The position numbers and the translations under genes were made by a program. Shown piece by piece: positions 4,868 through 7,329 of a stretch of DNA of 7,329 nt (positions are counted from its first letter, which is position 1; each line of letters begins with the position of its first letter). A model generated the notes under the pieces. That model ran no database searches and was not told where the DNA came from. It was given only the letters and a program-made list of their open reading frames with translations. Source of the DNA: Acidobacteriota bacterium (lineage in GTDB: Bacteria > Acidobacteriota > Terriglobia > Acidiferrales > UBA7541); NCBI GenBank assembly GCA_003131985.1, contig PKWH01000285.1, positions 2,104-9,432 of the forward strand, written 5' to 3'.

Positions 4868-7329
4868 CTATGTTGCCGGAATATCGTTCTTGCCGGAGGC
4901 TTCGGCATTGGCGGCTGAACGAGAAGGGAGCCAATAACTGGCGAGAACGGGGATCACAAACAAGATCGCGAGCGGCGAAGTGATCATACCGCCTACGACG
5001 ACGCGAGCGAGAGGCTGCTGCGCTTGCACTCCGATACCAGAGGAGAGTGCCGCAGGCAGCAAACCCAAGCCGGCCGCTGCGCACGCCATTACGACCGGCC
5101 GCATCTCCGCGAGGCCGCCTGCTTCGATAGCCGAGAGCTTTGACAGCGCACCTATTTCTTTTCGGCGAATTCCTGAGATAAAAACGACGCCGCCCAGCGT
5201 GCATACTCCGATCACGGAGGCGAAACCGACGGCCGCGGAAATGCTGAAGGGCGTGCGCGTAACGAACAGCGACAGCACGCCGCCCGTGAGTCCGAAGGGC
5301 AACATGGCCAATACCAACAGCGCGTGGCGCAAAGAATTGAAAGCGGTGAACAGTAAGCCGAAAATCACGAGCAAACTGAGCGGAAGGACGACCGCGAGGC
5401 GACGCTGCTCTTTCTGCAGGCTGTCATACTCACCGGCCCATTCGATGTGGTAGCCCTCGGCAAGATGAACTTGTTTGTCGAGGCGGGCTTGGACATCCTG
5501 AATTGTCCCGGCGAGATCGCGGCCACGCACGCTGAACTTCACGGGTATGTAACGTTGTCCATTTTCGCGGTAAATCATGAACGCGCCTTCGTGCAGGGAA
5601 ACGTCGGCCACTTGGCCCAGGGGAACGCGGTTGCCCTCAGGCGTGGGAAGCAGGATGTTGCGAATCTCCTCCGGCGTGCGGCGGTATTCAGGCTTATAAC
5701 GGACGACGAAGTCGAAGCGGCGGTCGCCTTGCAGTATCTGGGTCGGCGCAAGACCGCCGACGGCAGCCTGCACGGCGGTGTTGACGTCGGCCGCCATCAA
5801 GCCGTAACGCGCGCTGGCGCCGCGATCGATCGAAACGATCAGCTCGGGCTGGCCGGTTTCCTGGAAAACACCTAGATCGGCGACGCCCGGAACCTTGGCC
5901 ATGATGTCCCGAATCTCCGTGGCCTTGGAAACCAGGACATCGATATCATCGCCGAAAAGTTTCAGGGAGTTTTCGCCCTTCACTCCTGACATGGCCTCTT
6001 CGACGTTGTCTTGAATGTTCTGCGAAAAATTAAAATCGATGCCCGGGAATTTTTCGAGCTGTGCATCCATGCGGTGAATCAGCTCATCCTTCGTCAAGCC
6101 GCCAGGCCAAGCGGATGGATTCTTCAGCGACACCATGAACTCGATGTTGTTGAAAGTGGTGACGTCGGTGCCGTCACCAGGGCGCCCCATCTGAGAGACG
6201 ACCTGCGTGACTACGGGAAACCCGAGCAGAATTTCGCGAATGTCGTGCGACATTTTCGCGGCAGATTCGTAAGACACATCTTGCGGAAGCGTCGCGCGAA
6301 CCCATAAGTTCCCTTCCTCGAGTTTGGGCATGAATTCGCCGCCCAGGAACGATCCGAGCACAAAGGTTGCAGCGAGCGCAGCGACGGCGATAACAAGAGT
6401 GGTTTTGCGATGGGTCAGCGTCCACTGAAGTGACGCGGCGTAGTGCTTGTTAAGCCATGATACGAGACGCGTGTGGTGAGCGCGGACTTTCGCCGGCTTT
6501 CTCCAGGAAGCCAGCACGGGCGCCAGCAGGATGGCAAACAGGGTGGCTCCCACCAGCGCGAAGCCGTAGGTTTCAGACATGGGCGCAAAAATCTTGCCCG
6601 GCACGCCCTGCATGGTGAAAAGCGGAATCAACGCCACGATGATCACGAGAACAGAGAATAAAACGGGCCGGACTGCTTCGGCCGTGGCGTCGGCGATTAA
6701 ATCAAAAGTGGAATCTGCTCCGTCGGACGCCTGAAAACGGCGATAGATATTTTCGAGCACGATCACAGATGCGTCCACGAGAATACCGAAATCAATGGCG
6801 CCGATCGAAATGAGGTTGGCTGATCCTCCGGTGAGGACCATTATGGCGAAAGCAAACAGAAGCGAGCAAGGAATGGTGAGCGCGGCGACTAAAGAAATCG
6901 GAATGTCGCCCAGAAAAATGATGAGAACGAGTGTGACCAGGGTCAATCCCATGATCACAATGTGACGGACGGTCGAGGTAGTCACATGAATCAGATCGGT
7001 GCGGTCGTAAAGTGTGACCAGCTTCATTCCGCGAGGAAGACGCCCGTCGTTCAGGCTCTTCACCTTCTGTTCAAGCTGGCGGAGTGCAGGCAGGGACTTT
7101 TCACCTCGCTGCAACAGAACGATTCCTTCGATGGCATCGTCGTCATGGTTTACACCCACCTGTCCAAGGCGCGGTTGAGAACCTTCATGGACTTCCGCGA
7201 CATCGCGGAGGTACACGGGCACGCCATTACGCTCGGTGATCAGAACGTTTTGCATTTCAGGAATGGAGCGCAGAAGGCCGAGGCCGCGAATGTTGACGCT
7301 CTGATCTCCCATGGTCAGATAATTGCCGC
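4868..7329 (-). CDS. Heavy-metal RND efflux transporter, CzcA/CusA superfamily (N-terminus beyond the window)
   Basis: The frame is open from the right edge to TAG at 4868-4870 (819 visible residues). The Met at 7310-7312 is internal, because GNYLT precedes MGDQSVNIRGLG, a conserved stretch of the family. Roughly 220-240 residues should be missing from the usual ~1040. The inner-membrane pump exports metal cations by proton antiport, with a membrane-fusion protein and an outer-membrane channel not seen here. Counting from that Met, GAIDFGILVDASVIVLENI (171-189) is the TM4 signature, with D174, D180 and E187 matching the CzcA proton-relay residues. Hydrophobic spans lie near 115-135, 138-160, 213-233, 247-268, 304-322, 639-657, 664-685, 692-714, 738-757 and 768-795, with a periplasmic portion at ~323-638 opening with GGEFMPKLEEGNLW. 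The D-F-G-x-x-V-D form points to divalent-cation (Co/Zn/Cd/Ni-type) rather than Cu/Ag pumps, but the substrate cannot be fixed by reading. Confidence 0.92.
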   Translation of the reverse strand, partial: GNYLTMGDQSVNIRGLGLLRSIPEMQNVLITERNGVPVYLRDVAEVHEGSQPRLGQVGVNHDDDAIEGIVLLQRGEKSLPALRQLEQKVKSLNDGRLPRGMKLVTLYDRTDLIHVTTSTVRHIVIMGLTLVTLVLIIFLGDIPISLVAALTIPCSLLFAFAIMVLTGGSANLISIGAIDFGILVDASVIVLENIYRRFQASDGADSTFDLIADATAEAVRPVLFSVLVIIVALIPLFTMQGVPGKIFAPMSETYGFALVGATLFAILLAPVLASWRKPAKVRAHHTRLVSWLNKHYAASLQWTLTHRKTTLVIAVAALAATFVLGSFLGGEFMPKLEEGNLWVRATLPQDVSYESAAKMSHDIREILLGFPVVTQVVSQMGRPGDGTDVTTFNNIEFMVSLKNPSAWPGGLTKDELIHRMDAQLEKFPGIDFNFSQNIQDNVEEAMSGVKGENSLKLFGDDIDVLVSKATEIRDIMAKVPGVADLGVFQETGQPELIVSIDRGASARYGLMAADVNTAVQAAVGGLAPTQILQGDRRFDFVVRYKPEYRRTPEEIRNILLPTPEGNRVPLGQVADVSLHEGAFMIYRENGQRYIPVKFSVRGRDLAGTIQDVQARLDKQVHLAEGYHIEWAGEYDSLQKEQRRLAVVLPLSLLVIFGLLFTAFNSLRHALLVLAMLPFGLTGGVLSLFVTRTPFSISAAVGFASVIGVCTLGGVVFISGIRRKEIGALSKLSAIEAGGLAEMRPVVMACAAAGLGLLPAALSSGIGVQAQQPLARVVVGGMITSPLAILFVIPVLASYWLPSRSAANAEASGKNDIPAT

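Noticed and set aside
4980..5875. Two + strand frames of 157 and 142 residues opposite the RND pump
   Set aside because: They are antisense to a strongly conserved transporter and show no recognisable protein features.
7310..7312. ATG as the true start of the RND transporter
   Set aside because: The frame continues upstream with conserved family residues (GNYLT before MGDQSVN), and the visible part lacks TM1 and the first periplasmic segment.

Overview
The window reads as ordinary bacterial chromosome with moderately high G+C. It most resembles an environmental Acidobacteriota-type genome. That placement is an inference from protein families only: a very large secreted Asp-box/VPS10-like propeller, a LolA-like secreted protein with a characteristic internal sequence, a PilT-like ATPase tail and a CzcA-type metal RND pump. 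No phage, insertion sequence or CRISPR array is visible.

Layout, left to right. (1) Bases 1-255 (+) hold the C-terminal end of a gene that starts before the window. Its ending resembles the last residues of type IV pilus retraction ATPases (PilT/PilU type) followed by an Ala/Pro/Ser-rich tail. (2) Bases 256-504 are non-coding and contain one imperfect hairpin. (3) Bases 505-1263 and 1260-4526 (+) form a tight two-gene unit. A 252-residue exported LolA-like protein overlaps, by GTGA, a 1088-residue exported protein with eleven Asp-box motifs, a beta-sandwich and a helical C-terminus. A near-perfect Shine-Dalgarno sits just before the overlap. (4) Bases 4548-4623 (-) are an intact tRNA-Ala(CGC) with encoded CCA and the G3-U70 identity pair. 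Directly upstream of it on the same strand are two decayed tRNA-like copies (5' ends at 4695 and 4803), headed by a plausible promoter at 4816-4844. (5) Bases 4868-7329 (-) are the C-terminal four fifths of a heavy-metal RND transporter (CzcA/CusA superfamily) whose N-terminus lies beyond the right edge.

How they fit together. The two (+) genes at 505-4526 are probably co-translated and both act outside the cytoplasmic membrane, so they are the best candidate for a poorly characterised functional pair. The RND pump would belong with membrane-fusion and outer-membrane partners located off the window. The tRNA lies between convergent transcription units. The feature I find least explained by standard annotation is the row of tRNA 5'-half relics next to tRNA-Ala.
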